11,338 bases of DNA, from positions 1 to 11,338 of the forward strand of contig CALJIH010000259.1 of the NCBI GenBank assembly GCA_937974135.1, in the 5' to 3' direction. A program made the translations under genes and the position numbers. The notes beneath the pieces were generated by a model that was not told where the DNA came from, ran no database searches, and worked only from the letters and a program-made list of their open reading frames with translations. Source of the DNA: an uncultured Cocleimonas sp. (GTDB lineage Bacteria; Pseudomonadota; Gammaproteobacteria; Thiotrichales; Thiotrichaceae). How positions within the stretch are numbered: the stretch's first letter is position 1; every line of letters begins with the position of its first letter. Shown piece after piece: positions 1-7,526 of the stretch.

Positions 1-1475
1 TAGCTTTCATAGCCTTCTGCCTTAGCAACATTCCTTATTTCCTCTTCAGGTTCTGATGTCGCCGCTAGTTGAGATTTCTGATCAGCCATCAAGTCTGAAA
101 TTTCATCTTTCTTTAATGGGCCTTTTAGGTAACTCATTACCCATCGTGTTCCAAATACACGGATGTCGTCCAAGTGCGCACTCTTCAAGAAAAAAGTGCG
201 TTTTTTCATGTTCGATAATAAAGTACGGATTTCATCTTTGTCGTAACTAGAACCAACTTTTCCACCTAGACCATCAATTACACGATCCACGTCTTGAGTG
301 GTTTGTAATCTTCCAATAAACCAAGTGCCCATATTGGATAAACCTTTGTAATCAAGATCCACAGGATTCTGCGTACTCAAGATCACGCCAACGCCATACG
401 CACGAGCTTGCTTAAGTAACAATAACATTGGTTCTTTACTTGGTGGGTTCTTAGTTGGAGGAAAAAATCCATATATTTCATCCATATACAACAGGGTTTT
501 AAGTGCAGATGTACCACTTTGGCGACGCATCCAAGCTACGAACTTGTTCAGTAGCAACGTCACAAAGAACATACGTTCTTCATCACTTAAATGTGAAATT
601 GAGAAAATAGCGACTTTAGCTTTTCCATTTTCATCATAAAGTAGCTTCTGAATATCTAAGGTTTCACCTTCTAACCATGCGCTGAAAGTCGGAGATGCAA
701 TGATAGAATTGAATTTGGTCGCAAACTTAAAACGTTCTGCTTGAGGATAGAATGCTTCTAAAGGTAAAACGCCAATCTTTTTGAAAGGAGGGCTAATTAT
801 TCTTCCGATTAAATCTTCAAGACTTAAATCATCACCATTTAACCAAGATTTTGTGATTAATTGAGCCAGTAATATATATTCTTTTGATTCTACAGGATCA
901 GCCTCAATGCCAATTAATGAAAGTAAACTGCTCACAGTAGAATTTATATAAGACGAAAATGAGTCACTATCATCTAGAATTTCTTCAGGTGGAGTTTCAA
1001 GAGAACTTAAAACGTTCACACTCACGCCAGCACTGCTACCTGGGGTGTAAATAGTTTTTTTCATCGCGGCGAATTTAGCTACGCGAGTTCGGTCTTGATG
1101 ATGACCTGCTATTCCGTTTTCCCACATTTCAGCTGTTTTTACCGCATATTCTGCAACATCTTTTTCTTTGTTTTTTGCTTCGTCAGCTATCCAAGGTTCG
1201 AACGATTTAGGATTAAATTCGGGGTCTGCTAAACAAAGGTTACCCATGTCACCTTTTGGATCAATGATGATGGAAGGGATATTATCTATAACGGCCTCTT
1301 CGATAATTCCCACGCCTAGGCCAGTTTTACCACTTCCTGTCATACCGATAATCGTGGCATGCGTGGTGAAATTTTTGTTTTTAAGTAGAGTTAGTGCCTC
1401 TGTAGCTTCTTGGGAGTCCTTATCAACATCTTTACCCAAATAAAATAAGCCTAGTTTCTCGTAAGTCTCTACCAT
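1..1475 (-). CDS. HerA/DUF87-like ATP-binding protein (partial, C-terminus beyond left edge)
   Basis: Reading the minus strand from the ATG at 1475 gives 491 uninterrupted residues up to the window edge. Residues 44-51 are a Walker A loop (GMTGSGKT). An IDPKGDMGNL segment at 71-80 and a Walker B strand LLYMDE ending at 333 follow. After these comes a conserved stretch QARAYG then STQNPVDLDYKGLSN (about 356-381), the sensor-like region typical of HerA/FtsK-type RecA-fold ATPases. The family is, as I recall, an uncharacterised cytoplasmic ATP-binding protein of roughly 800 residues, so about 60% is present. Substrate and partners are unknown; DNA translocation is inferred from the fold only. 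An AAGGA sequence about 8 bases upstream supports this start. No nuclease partner (NurA type) is visible, but the downstream side lies outside the window. Confidence 0.88.
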   Translation of the reverse strand, partial: MVETYEKLGLFYLGKDVDKDSQEATEALTLLKNKNFTTHATIIGMTGSGKTGLGVGIIEEAVIDNIPSIIIDPKGDMGNLCLADPEFNPKSFEPWIADEAKNKEKDVAEYAVKTAEMWENGIAGHHQDRTRVAKFAAMKKTIYTPGSSAGVSVNVLSSLETPPEEILDDSDSFSSYINSTVSSLLSLIGIEADPVESKEYILLAQLITKSWLNGDDLSLEDLIGRIISPPFKKIGVLPLEAFYPQAERFKFATKFNSIIASPTFSAWLEGETLDIQKLLYDENGKAKVAIFSISHLSDEERMFFVTLLLNKFVAWMRRQSGTSALKTLLYMDEIYGFFPPTKNPPSKEPMLLLLKQARAYGVGVILSTQNPVDLDYKGLSNMGTWFIGRLQTTQDVDRVIDGLGGKVGSSYDKDEIRTLLSNMKKRTFFLKSAHLDDIRVFGTRWVMSYLKGPLKKDEISDLMADQKSQLAATSEPEEEIRNVAKAEGYES

Positions 1476-1508
1476 TATTGTTTTCCTTGAAGCAAAATTA
1501 ATGACGCT

Positions 1509-1537
1509 AATATAGCATGTGTTCGCGTGTTTTTCAG
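1509..1537 (-). promoter_or_regulatory. Candidate sigma-70 promoter for the HerA-like gene
   Basis: On the minus strand, a TATATT box (plus positions 1509-1514) is preceded directly by TGC, giving an extended -10. A CTGAAA hexamer (1532-1537) lies 17 bases upstream. The predicted transcript starts about 30 bases before the ATG at 1475. It lies just past the terminator of the upstream lipoprotein gene, which fits independent transcription of the two minus-strand genes. The call is by eye and rests mainly on the extended -10. Confidence 0.45.
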
Positions 1538-1540
1538 ACA

Positions 1541-1564
1541 CAAAAAAACCTGCATGAAGCAGGT
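1541..1564 (-). terminator. Rho-independent terminator of the lipoprotein gene
   Basis: On the minus strand there is a 6-bp stem ACCTGC/GCAGGT (plus 1548-1553 with 1559-1564) with a five-base loop, followed by seven T residues (plus 1542-1548 read as A; the first overlaps the stem). It lies about 45 bases beyond the stop of the lipoprotein gene at 1610 and before the start of the HerA-like gene. A T-rich tract also lies on the plus-strand side (1566-1570), so it could work in both directions, but no plus-strand gene ends here. Confidence 0.8.
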
Positions 1565-1609
1565 CTTTTTGAAGTATAGAAGTGTTTAATACAATTCTAT
1601 TTTAATGCC

Positions 1610-3094
1610 TTACTTTACTAAGCCAAGTGCACGGAAGGTGTCTTTTGATAAAACACCTACTGGCAGTCCACGCGAGCTTTGGAAAGCCTTAAGAGCAGCA
1701 GCTGTGTTTGGACCCATTTTGCCGTCTAAAGCACCAGGATTATATCCTTTTGACTTTAGTGCGGCTTGAATACCATAAACAATATTCTTTTGAATCTCTG
1801 CTTTGTTCTTCGCAGGTTTATTTGCTTCAGCTGGTTTTGGTGCTGCCTTTGGTAATTCAGCCCCTTTAGGAGCCATTTTTATTGGCTCAGACTTTGGCAT
1901 CATCTTATCTTCAGACTTGGACATCATCTTATCTTCAGACTTTGACATCATCTTGTCTTCTGCTTTCTTAGGCATCATCATCTTTTTAGCAGCTTTCTTT
2001 CTTACAACTTTCTTCTTACCTACTTTTTTAGACTTCATAGGCGCATTCATAACTGCTAAATATTCAGCATATGAGATGCCAGAATTTCCTGCTACAGGTC
2101 GTTTATATTGATTTCTGTGAGCAGCACGTTTTACTGGTCTGTGCATTGCCGCAGGCTTTCGATATTTTGCTTTATACTTGTGATGCTTAGGTGCATTTGT
2201 TGCACATAATACTGGGCGCCAAACGTATCTCGCACCAGCGACTTTTACACGATAATTCTTAGTCGCATAACGAGCAGGGCGATTAACTGTTTTGTATAGT
2301 GCACCAGATATACGTTGTTTTTGTTTTACTGTTTTATAAACAGCAGGAATGAATTTCCTAACGTTTTGCGCCGCTCTTACTTGAACGCGCTTAGTGACGT
2401 TTTTGTATTGTGCAGGTACTGTTACTCGACACATGATTTCACCAGTCATGTTATCGATACGTGTAATTGCGCCGTGACCTTTTTTCCATGTGTGATATGC
2501 AGGTCTAACCAAAACTTTAGTCGTTTGATTGCGGTAAACAGCAGGAACTGTACGATTTATATATTGCGCTTTACGTACAAGTACTTTCTTCGAAACCCAA
2601 CGATACTGAGGTGCTCTGACTAAAACTCTTTTTGCAGAAGCCTTTTGAATCAATACGCGCTTAGATTTAGTAATGTACTTAGGTGCTACTTTCACTTTAG
2701 CAAAGCATTGACCTGGCTTAGCTGGTGGCAAACCTGTTCCGCGTCGAATAGATCGTGACACCTTTGGTTTAGAAGCAACACGTTTAACAATCGGCTTATT
2801 GTAAACACGTCTTGGGGCTGGTTTTATTACAGCTTTTGGTGCTGGTTTGTAAACTGGTGCAGGAACAGGCGATACTACAGGAGCTGCACTCTCAACTTGT
2901 TGTTGTGATCCGCTTACTTGTGAACCGCCTTCAATTTGGCTTTGAGATCCACCAGCAATTTGAGATCCACCAGCAATTTGCGATCCGCCCGAGCCATTTA
3001 CGACTTGTGAGCCGCCAATAACTTGTTGCTGACTACAGCCTGATAATACCGCAGCTAGAATGACACTAGAAACGGAGAGTTTAGTCATGTTCAT
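1610..3094 (-). CDS. Repeat-rich basic lipoprotein with C-terminal peptidoglycan-binding domain
   Basis: The 494-residue product begins with a lipoprotein signal peptide ending in LSGC, so Cys20 would be lipidated; Ser21 at +2 favours the outer membrane. Five GGSQ units lie in residues 27-59, then a Pro/Lys/Val linker (70-125). Residues 128-300 carry PGQCFAKV, repeated VLVR and VPA-Y units, WKKGHGAITRIDNMTGEIMC and WRPVLCATN. I recognise this layout from a widespread but poorly studied repeat lipoprotein family. Besides Cys20 it has only Cys130, Cys222 and Cys297. Residues 301-435 are low complexity and rich in Lys, His and Met, including an eight-residue EDKMMSKS-type repeat. A peptidoglycan-binding fold (PG_binding_1 type, about 437-492, with ALKSKGYNPGALDGKMG) ends the protein. 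An AAGGA sequence 8-9 bases upstream supports the first of two nearby ATGs. A structural cell-envelope role is inferred; no enzyme domain is visible. Confidence 0.88.
   Translation of the reverse strand: MNMTKLSVSSVILAAVLSGCSQQQVIGGSQVVNGSGGSQIAGGSQIAGGSQSQIEGGSQVSGSQQQVESAAPVVSPVPAPVYKPAPKAVIKPAPRRVYNKPIVKRVASKPKVSRSIRRGTGLPPAKPGQCFAKVKVAPKYITKSKRVLIQKASAKRVLVRAPQYRWVSKKVLVRKAQYINRTVPAVYRNQTTKVLVRPAYHTWKKGHGAITRIDNMTGEIMCRVTVPAQYKNVTKRVQVRAAQNVRKFIPAVYKTVKQKQRISGALYKTVNRPARYATKNYRVKVAGARYVWRPVLCATNAPKHHKYKAKYRKPAAMHRPVKRAAHRNQYKRPVAGNSGISYAEYLAVMNAPMKSKKVGKKKVVRKKAAKKMMMPKKAEDKMMSKSEDKMMSKSEDKMMPKSEPIKMAPKGAELPKAAPKPAEANKPAKNKAEIQKNIVYGIQAALKSKGYNPGALDGKMGPNTAAALKAFQSSRGLPVGVLSKDTFRALGLVK
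1890..1961 (-). repeat. Three tandem 24-bp units inside the lipoprotein gene
   Basis: Three adjacent 24-bp units (1890-1913, 1914-1937, 1938-1961) differ by only a few bases each. They encode the eight-residue repeat around EDKMMSKS (roughly protein residues 378-402). Because the unit is a multiple of three, gain or loss of copies would change protein length without breaking the frame. Confidence 0.85.
2944..2979 (-). repeat. Perfect 18-bp tandem duplication encoding GGSQIA units
   Basis: Two identical adjacent 18-bp units (2944-2961 and 2962-2979) encode consecutive six-residue GGSQIA-type repeats near the N-terminus of the mature lipoprotein. More diverged GGSQ units flank them (about 2915-3015). 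Exact identity at the DNA level suggests a recent duplication. Confidence 0.85.
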
Positions 3095-3382
3095 GAAAAT
3101 AATCCTTTATAATCGTTTATGTAATTGAATCCTTCAACAAACTCGAACTTAGTATGATCTTTACCCAGTATGATTATGTTTGTATAGCAACTTCAGCGAT
3201 TCGAAACTGACCCACAGTATAAATAGATTCTATGTATATTCTCTTATTGTTACAGAACAAACGGTAGTCTTTTTCAGTTGAACACTCATTTTTTAGTGCA
3301 GTAACAGTATCAAATCACTTATTTTATTTCTAATTAATACATAACACATGCATAAGCGATTGCATGGCGGTATGATTAAACA
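3095..3382. other. Divergent intergenic region between the lipoprotein gene and holA
   Basis: No gene is visible in these 288 AT-rich bases. The octamer AGTATGAT occurs twice in direct orientation, 16 bases apart (3151-3158 and 3167-3174), about 60-80 bases upstream of the lipoprotein start. On the minus strand TGCTATACA (3181-3189) resembles an extended -10 for that gene, but I see no good -35. For holA I find no convincing promoter by eye. A five-base inverted repeat ATGCA/TGCAT lies at about 3348-3365. Confidence 0.4.
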
Positions 3383-4456
3383 ATGAAACTCAATGCTGAC
3401 CAAATAGTGTCTTTTCTTCAACAGCAAAGTAAGCAAACGAATACCCCTAAAGCTTTTTTGCTGACTGGTGATGAACCATACCAAATAATGGAAGCAGCAG
3501 ATGCGATAAGAGCCTATGCTCAACAATTAGAGTATAGCGAACGAGATGTTTTGCATGCAGATAACTCCTTTAATTGGAATGAGTTAGCAGGGGTTTCAAA
3601 TAGTATGTCTTTGTTTAGCGAGAAGAAGTTCATTGATTTACGTATTGAAATGAAATCCCCAGGAAAAGTCGGAAGCCAAGCCATACGTGATTACATGGAA
3701 AATATACCTGAAGATAAGATCTTGCTGATCCAAACCCCGAAACTCGTTGGTGGCGCTAGAAATGCGGCTTGGGTAAAAGCAATCGAAAAACAAGGTGTAG
3801 TTGTACAAGTTTGGGATTTGTCCACGCCCCAAACCATGGCATGGATTAACAAAAAACTCCGAGCATTTGGTATGCGTGCAACACCGGATGCTGTGCGTTT
3901 ACTTACTGAAAGAGTCGAAGGAAATCTACTTGCCGCTTTTCAAGAAATAAACAAACTGAAACTGCTTTATCAAACGGCAGAATCACAAGCTGAAGCTCAA
4001 ATTGGTGAAGAGGAAGTTTTAGCCGCGGTTAGTGATAGCTCCCGTTTTTCAATTTTCGATTTATCCAATGCAGTGATGGCTGGTGATTTGCCACGCATCC
4101 AACATATTCATCATAACCTCAAGCAAGAGGGTGTTCCCATACAGTTAGTTTTGTGGACATTGAGTGATTTAAGCCGACAGCTTTATAATGCGAGTTTTAA
4201 TTTACAAAATGGTATGACAGCTTCGCAAATTGTGGGCAAACTACCAAAGCCAAGACAGCGTCCGTTTCAAATAGCGTTACAACGCATGCAGCATGCAGAT
4301 TGGAAAATGATTCTTGCTAAAAATAGCGATATTGATCGTTTATCTAAAGGACAATCGGAGATTGCAAATAAAGGAATGGGCAGAGTTTGGTCAGAATTGT
4401 TAGAATTGGCATTAATCTTGGCTGGAACTGAGATATTAGAGCAACGGGCCGTTTAG
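3383..4456 (+). CDS. holA: DNA polymerase III subunit delta
   Basis: The 357-residue product matches HolA (343 residues in E. coli), the clamp-loader subunit that opens the beta sliding clamp. Matching segments include FLLTGDEPYQIMEAADAIR (25-43), the MSLF clamp-binding region (75-78), NAAW (127-130) and EGNLLAAFQEINKL (179-192). A C-terminal helical part keeps the spacing seen in E. coli up to VWSELEGL-like VWSELLEL. As expected for delta, there is no Walker A motif. The ATG is the first possible start, because an in-frame TAA lies at 3377-3379; the ribosome binding site is weak. In E. coli holA follows leuS and lptE, but here it starts a block after a divergent lipoprotein gene. proA follows after 80 bases. 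Confidence 0.93.
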   Translation: MKLNADQIVSFLQQQSKQTNTPKAFLLTGDEPYQIMEAADAIRAYAQQLEYSERDVLHADNSFNWNELAGVSNSMSLFSEKKFIDLRIEMKSPGKVGSQAIRDYMENIPEDKILLIQTPKLVGGARNAAWVKAIEKQGVVVQVWDLSTPQTMAWINKKLRAFGMRATPDAVRLLTERVEGNLLAAFQEINKLKLLYQTAESQAEAQIGEEEVLAAVSDSSRFSIFDLSNAVMAGDLPRIQHIHHNLKQEGVPIQLVLWTLSDLSRQLYNASFNLQNGMTASQIVGKLPKPRQRPFQIALQRMQHADWKMILAKNSDIDRLSKGQSEIANKGMGRVWSELLELALILAGTEILEQRAV

Positions 4457-4481
4457 ATGATAATTTGATTAATTCAGCTTT

Positions 4482-4504
4482 AAAAAAGACACCCCACCAC
4501 TTTT
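4482..4504 (-). repeat. Copy A of the GGGGTGTCTTTTT repeat (inverted)
   Basis: Read on the minus strand, this segment has AAAAGTGG followed after one base by GGGGTGTCTTTTTT. It shares the same head and tail with two plus-strand copies at 7527-7558 and 10286-10309. It starts 26 bases past the holA stop. On the plus strand the 13 bases 4483-4495 are exactly complementary to 7545-7557. Confidence 0.7.
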
Positions 4505-4536
4505 ACGGGATTTTAAAGAAAATATAGTAGTTATAA

Positions 4537-5808
4537 ATGACACAGAATAAAGACAACAATATTGCGACTTACATGACTGTTTTGGGCGTGAATGCGCGCA
4601 AAGCTTCAGCGGTATTAGCCGCAGTAGAATCGCAGCTTAAGAACGATGCATTGCATACCATTGCTGACGAGTTAATCAGACAGTGTGAATTATTAAAAGC
4701 AGAAAATGCCAAAGATTTAGACGCAGGTAAAAAGAAAGGTCTGGATGCGGCAATGCTGGATCGTTTAGCTATGACTGATGAGAGCATTGAAAAAATGGCT
4801 CAAGGTCTACGACAAATCGCTGATTTACCAGATCCTGTAGGAGAAATTACCGATTTAAAATATATGCCAACGGGTATCCAAGTTGGTCAAATGCGCGTGC
4901 CATTGGGAGTCATTGGTATTATTTACGAATCTCGCCCTAATGTAACAGCAGATGCAGCAGCCTTATGTTTAAAGTCCGGTAACGCGACTATTTTGCGTGG
5001 TGGTTCTGAAGCGATTCATTCTAACAAAGCGGTTGCGAATTGTATCCAAGCAGGGTTAGCTAGTGTTGGCTTACCCGCTGAATGTGTGCAGGTTGTCGAG
5101 ACGACAGATCGTGAAGCTGTCGGTGAACTACTCCGACTTAAAGACCATGTTGATGTGATTATTCCACGCGGTGGAAAGAGCTTGATAGAGCGAGTTTCAA
5201 ACGACTCATTAATACCTGTAATCAAACATTTAGACGGTATTTGTCATGTGTTTATTGATGATGATGCTGACACCGACAAAGCCATAAGCGTTACCTTCAA
5301 TTCAAAAAGTCAGCGCTATGGCACTTGCAACACCTTAGAGACCTTACTTGTTGCTAAATCACGCGCAACGGAAATATTACCTCAATTAAAAACAGTATTT
5401 GATAAAGAGGGAGTTGAGTTACGTGGTTGTGATCAAACACAGGCTATTATTGATTGTAATGCAGCTGCTGAAGAAGACTGGAATACCGAGTATCTTGCAC
5501 CTGTTTTATCAATCAAAATTGTCGATGGTTTAGATCAAGCAATTTCACATATCAACCAATATAGCTCACAACATACCGATAGCATTATTACCCAAGATGT
5601 TACTAAAACACGACGCTTCATGCGTGAAGTCGATTCGGCTTCGGTGATGGTGAATGCATCGACGCGCTTTGCTGATGGTTTTGAATATGGATTAGGCGCA
5701 GAAATTGGTATTAGTACGGATAAGTTGCACGCTCGTGGTCCAGTTGGCCTAATTGGATTAACATCACTCAAATATGTTGTGTTTGGTGATGGTCATCTTC
5801 GTTCTTGA
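4537..5808 (+). CDS. proA: Gamma-glutamyl phosphate reductase
   Basis: This enzyme uses NADPH to reduce gamma-glutamyl phosphate to glutamate semialdehyde, the second step of proline biosynthesis in the cytoplasm. The 423-residue length fits the family (417 in E. coli). Diagnostic segments are RVPLGVIGIIYESRPNVTADA, LKSGNATILRGGSEA, IPRGG, and the catalytic cysteine at residue 264 in RYGTCNTLETLL. The C-terminal NASTRFADG and KLHARGPVGL segments are also present. No strong ribosome binding site precedes the ATG at 4537. An in-frame ATG at 4573 (residue 13) is an alternative, since the first dozen residues are not conserved. The partner proB is not in the window. proA beside nadD is also seen in Pseudomonas. 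Confidence 0.95.
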   Translation: MTQNKDNNIATYMTVLGVNARKASAVLAAVESQLKNDALHTIADELIRQCELLKAENAKDLDAGKKKGLDAAMLDRLAMTDESIEKMAQGLRQIADLPDPVGEITDLKYMPTGIQVGQMRVPLGVIGIIYESRPNVTADAAALCLKSGNATILRGGSEAIHSNKAVANCIQAGLASVGLPAECVQVVETTDREAVGELLRLKDHVDVIIPRGGKSLIERVSNDSLIPVIKHLDGICHVFIDDDADTDKAISVTFNSKSQRYGTCNTLETLLVAKSRATEILPQLKTVFDKEGVELRGCDQTQAIIDCNAAAEEDWNTEYLAPVLSIKIVDGLDQAISHINQYSSQHTDSIITQDVTKTRRFMREVDSASVMVNASTRFADGFEYGLGAEIGISTDKLHARGPVGLIGLTSLKYVVFGDGHLRS

Positions 5809-5835
5809 TGTGATTACGCGGCTGAGAATTCTTAA

Positions 5836-6480
5836 ATGATTGCTATTCTAGGTGGTACATTCGACCCGATCCATTTTGGTCACTTACGTCCAGCGCTTGA
5901 AATATTTGAAAAACTCTCATTAAGTGAACTTCGTTTTATACCTAGCGCAAAACCACCCCATCGATGGCAACCTGAAGCGAGTGCAAAAGATCGATTAAAA
6001 ATGGTACAGAAAGCTATCAAAGCGATGCCATATTTTACTTTGGATGACCGTGAATACCTTAGATTACAACAAGATAATGTTTCGTCGTTTACTATCGATA
6101 CTGTTCGATCAATCCGTGAAGAAATCGGAGAGCATGAGCCACTTTGTATGATCGTAGGGATGGATGCTTTTCAATCATTTACCAGTTGGCGTGATTGGCA
6201 AGATATACTAAACACAGTGCATTTAATTGTAGCTTCAAGACCAGGTTATGATGATAAAGAAAAATCGCAAGATTGGGTGCAACAAAGAATAGAAACTGAC
6301 TTAAAAGCACTGCATGAGAAACCTTCAGGAAATGTGTATTTTTGCGCTGTAACGCAATTAGATATTTCCGCGACTATGATTAGAAATCAAGTCAATCAAG
6401 GCAAAAGTTGTCGTTATTTAACCCCTAAAAATGTGGATAAATATATTAAAAAGAAAAATTTATACGCAAGTTGGTCATAA
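5836..6480 (+). CDS. nadD: Nicotinate-nucleotide adenylyltransferase
   Basis: NadD transfers AMP from ATP to nicotinate mononucleotide, making deamido-NAD in NAD biosynthesis. The 214-residue protein has the nucleotidyltransferase signature GGTFDPIHFGHL at residues 6-17, with the HxGH histidines His13 and His16. It also has KPPHR (39-43), the IVGMDAF strand (106-112), SRPGY (134-138) and the C-terminal ISATMIRN (177-184), a variant of the SSTxIR motif. It lies 27 bases after proA and is followed by rsfS, the standard partner order. The ribosome binding site is weak (GAG about 10 bases upstream of the ATG). Confidence 0.95.
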   Translation: MIAILGGTFDPIHFGHLRPALEIFEKLSLSELRFIPSAKPPHRWQPEASAKDRLKMVQKAIKAMPYFTLDDREYLRLQQDNVSSFTIDTVRSIREEIGEHEPLCMIVGMDAFQSFTSWRDWQDILNTVHLIVASRPGYDDKEKSQDWVQQRIETDLKALHEKPSGNVYFCAVTQLDISATMIRNQVNQGKSCRYLTPKNVDKYIKKKNLYASWS

Positions 6481-6493
6481 TACTCAAAACCTC

Positions 6494-6515
6494 TTTCAGT
6501 CATGCTTGACTGGAA
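6494..6515. other. Small inverted repeat between nadD and rsfS
   Basis: TTTCAGTC (6494-6501) can pair with GACTGGAA (6508-6515) across a six-base loop, with one G-T pair. No T-run follows on either strand, so it is not a classical terminator. An RNA hairpin that shapes processing between the two genes is possible but unproven. Confidence 0.35.
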
Positions 6516-6545
6516 TCAAAACTATTAAGAAAACAGAATATACAT

Positions 6546-6914
6546 ATGGAAATTACTGAATTAAGCGACTTAGTCCAAAACAGCCTCGACGATATGAAAG
6601 CAGTTGATGTCGTCAAACTTGATGTTGTGGGTAAGTCATCCATGACAGATATTTTATTTGTCGCTACGGGAAACTCAACACGACATGTTAAATCAATCGC
6701 TGAAAATGTTGTCGTGAATGCCAAAGCCGCTAACGCAGATGTTATTGGCACCGAGGGAAAAGGCAGTGCAGAATGGGTTTTGGTTGATTTAAACTCTATT
6801 ATTGTGCACGTTATGTTAGAAACCACGCGTGAATTTTATGCTATTGAAAAGCTTTGGGCCGCGGATGATGCGACGGATCAATCAGTAGAAGAAGCAATCT
6901 CAGATAAACAATAA
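6546..6914 (+). CDS. rsfS: Ribosome silencing factor RsfS
   Basis: RsfS (Iojap family) binds ribosomal protein uL14 (L14) on the large subunit and blocks subunit joining when nutrients run short. The 122-residue product carries the family landmarks GKSSMTD (29-35), ATGNSTRHVKSIA (40-52), EGKGSAEWVLVDL (70-82), IIVHVM (85-90) and IEKLW (100-104). E. coli RsfS ends at this last motif (105 residues); here an acidic tail of 18 residues follows. A classical Shine-Dalgarno sequence is not obvious. The upstream neighbour nadD is conventional, but the usual downstream partner rlmH is displaced by one gene. Confidence 0.94.
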   Translation: MEITELSDLVQNSLDDMKAVDVVKLDVVGKSSMTDILFVATGNSTRHVKSIAENVVVNAKAANADVIGTEGKGSAEWVLVDLNSIIVHVMLETTREFYAIEKLWAADDATDQSVEEAISDKQ

Positions 6915-6928
6915 CACGGCGAATTAAG

Positions 6929-7525
6929 GTGTTTTCTGATACTAAAGCATTACAAACCAGTGATCTATATAAACTGTTAATTGGATCTGTACTGCCGCGT
7001 CCAATCGCATGGGTGGGCAGTAAGAATAACCAAGGTATTGCAAACCTTGCACCTTATTCGTTTTTTACAGTTGCGAGCATCAATCCACCTGTAATTGCAA
7101 TTTCAGTAGCTAACAAAGATGATGGGTCAAATAAGGACAGTTTAAACAACATCATTGATTCTCAATGCTTTTCGGTTTCAATGGTTAGCCATAAAAACGC
7201 AAAAGCGATGTCTGTAACAGCTGATTTGTTTGATGCTGATGTCAATGAGTTTGAAATGGCTGGTTTAACTGAAATTGCTTGTAGCAAGATCAATTCAGTC
7301 CGCTGTGCCGAAGCCAAAGTGTCTTTTGAATGTGTTCTTAACGAAGTTAAGTCATATGGTGAACATGCTGGCGCAGGAAATTTAGTGTTAGCCGATGTTG
7401 TCGCAATTCATGTTGATGATGAAATTATCGATGATTTCAAAATTGATACCAACAAGTTTGATGCAATTGGTCGACTGGCTGGTGCAAACTATACAACCAC
7501 AAGAGATAGTTTTTTGATTGAATAG
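6929..7525 (+). CDS. Flavin reductase family protein (FMN-binding split barrel)
   Basis: The 198-residue protein resembles the Flavin_Reduct family (Pfam PF01613), split-barrel proteins that bind FMN. The match is strongest in SVLPRPIAWVGSKNNQGIAN continuing into LAPYSFFT (20-47), NPPVIAISV (52-60), and the C-terminal FDAIGRLAGANY (177-188), which resembles the usual ARLGGxxY ending. Substrate and physiological role cannot be told from sequence; members reduce free flavin or only carry it. The start is a GTG 14 bases after the rsfS stop, chosen because it gives the usual N-terminal length before the conserved SDLYKLL segment; I see no ATG nearby. It sits between rsfs and rlmH, which are normally adjacent, so it looks like an insertion into a housekeeping operon. 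Confidence 0.85.
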   Translation: MFSDTKALQTSDLYKLLIGSVLPRPIAWVGSKNNQGIANLAPYSFFTVASINPPVIAISVANKDDGSNKDSLNNIIDSQCFSVSMVSHKNAKAMSVTADLFDADVNEFEMAGLTEIACSKINSVRCAEAKVSFECVLNEVKSYGEHAGAGNLVLADVVAIHVDDEIIDDFKIDTNKFDAIGRLAGANYTTTRDSFLIE

Positions 7526-7526
7526 T

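Noticed and set aside
1803..3021. Plus-strand frames of 69-102 codons opposite the lipoprotein gene
   Set aside because: They are antisense readings of its low-complexity repeats; the minus-strand frame has a signal peptide, known domains, a ribosome binding site and a terminator.
3293..3526. A 77-codon minus-strand frame overlapping the start of holA
   Set aside because: It lies mostly opposite confirmed holA coding sequence, has a Cys/His/Leu-rich composition typical of antisense frames, and has no clear ribosome binding site.
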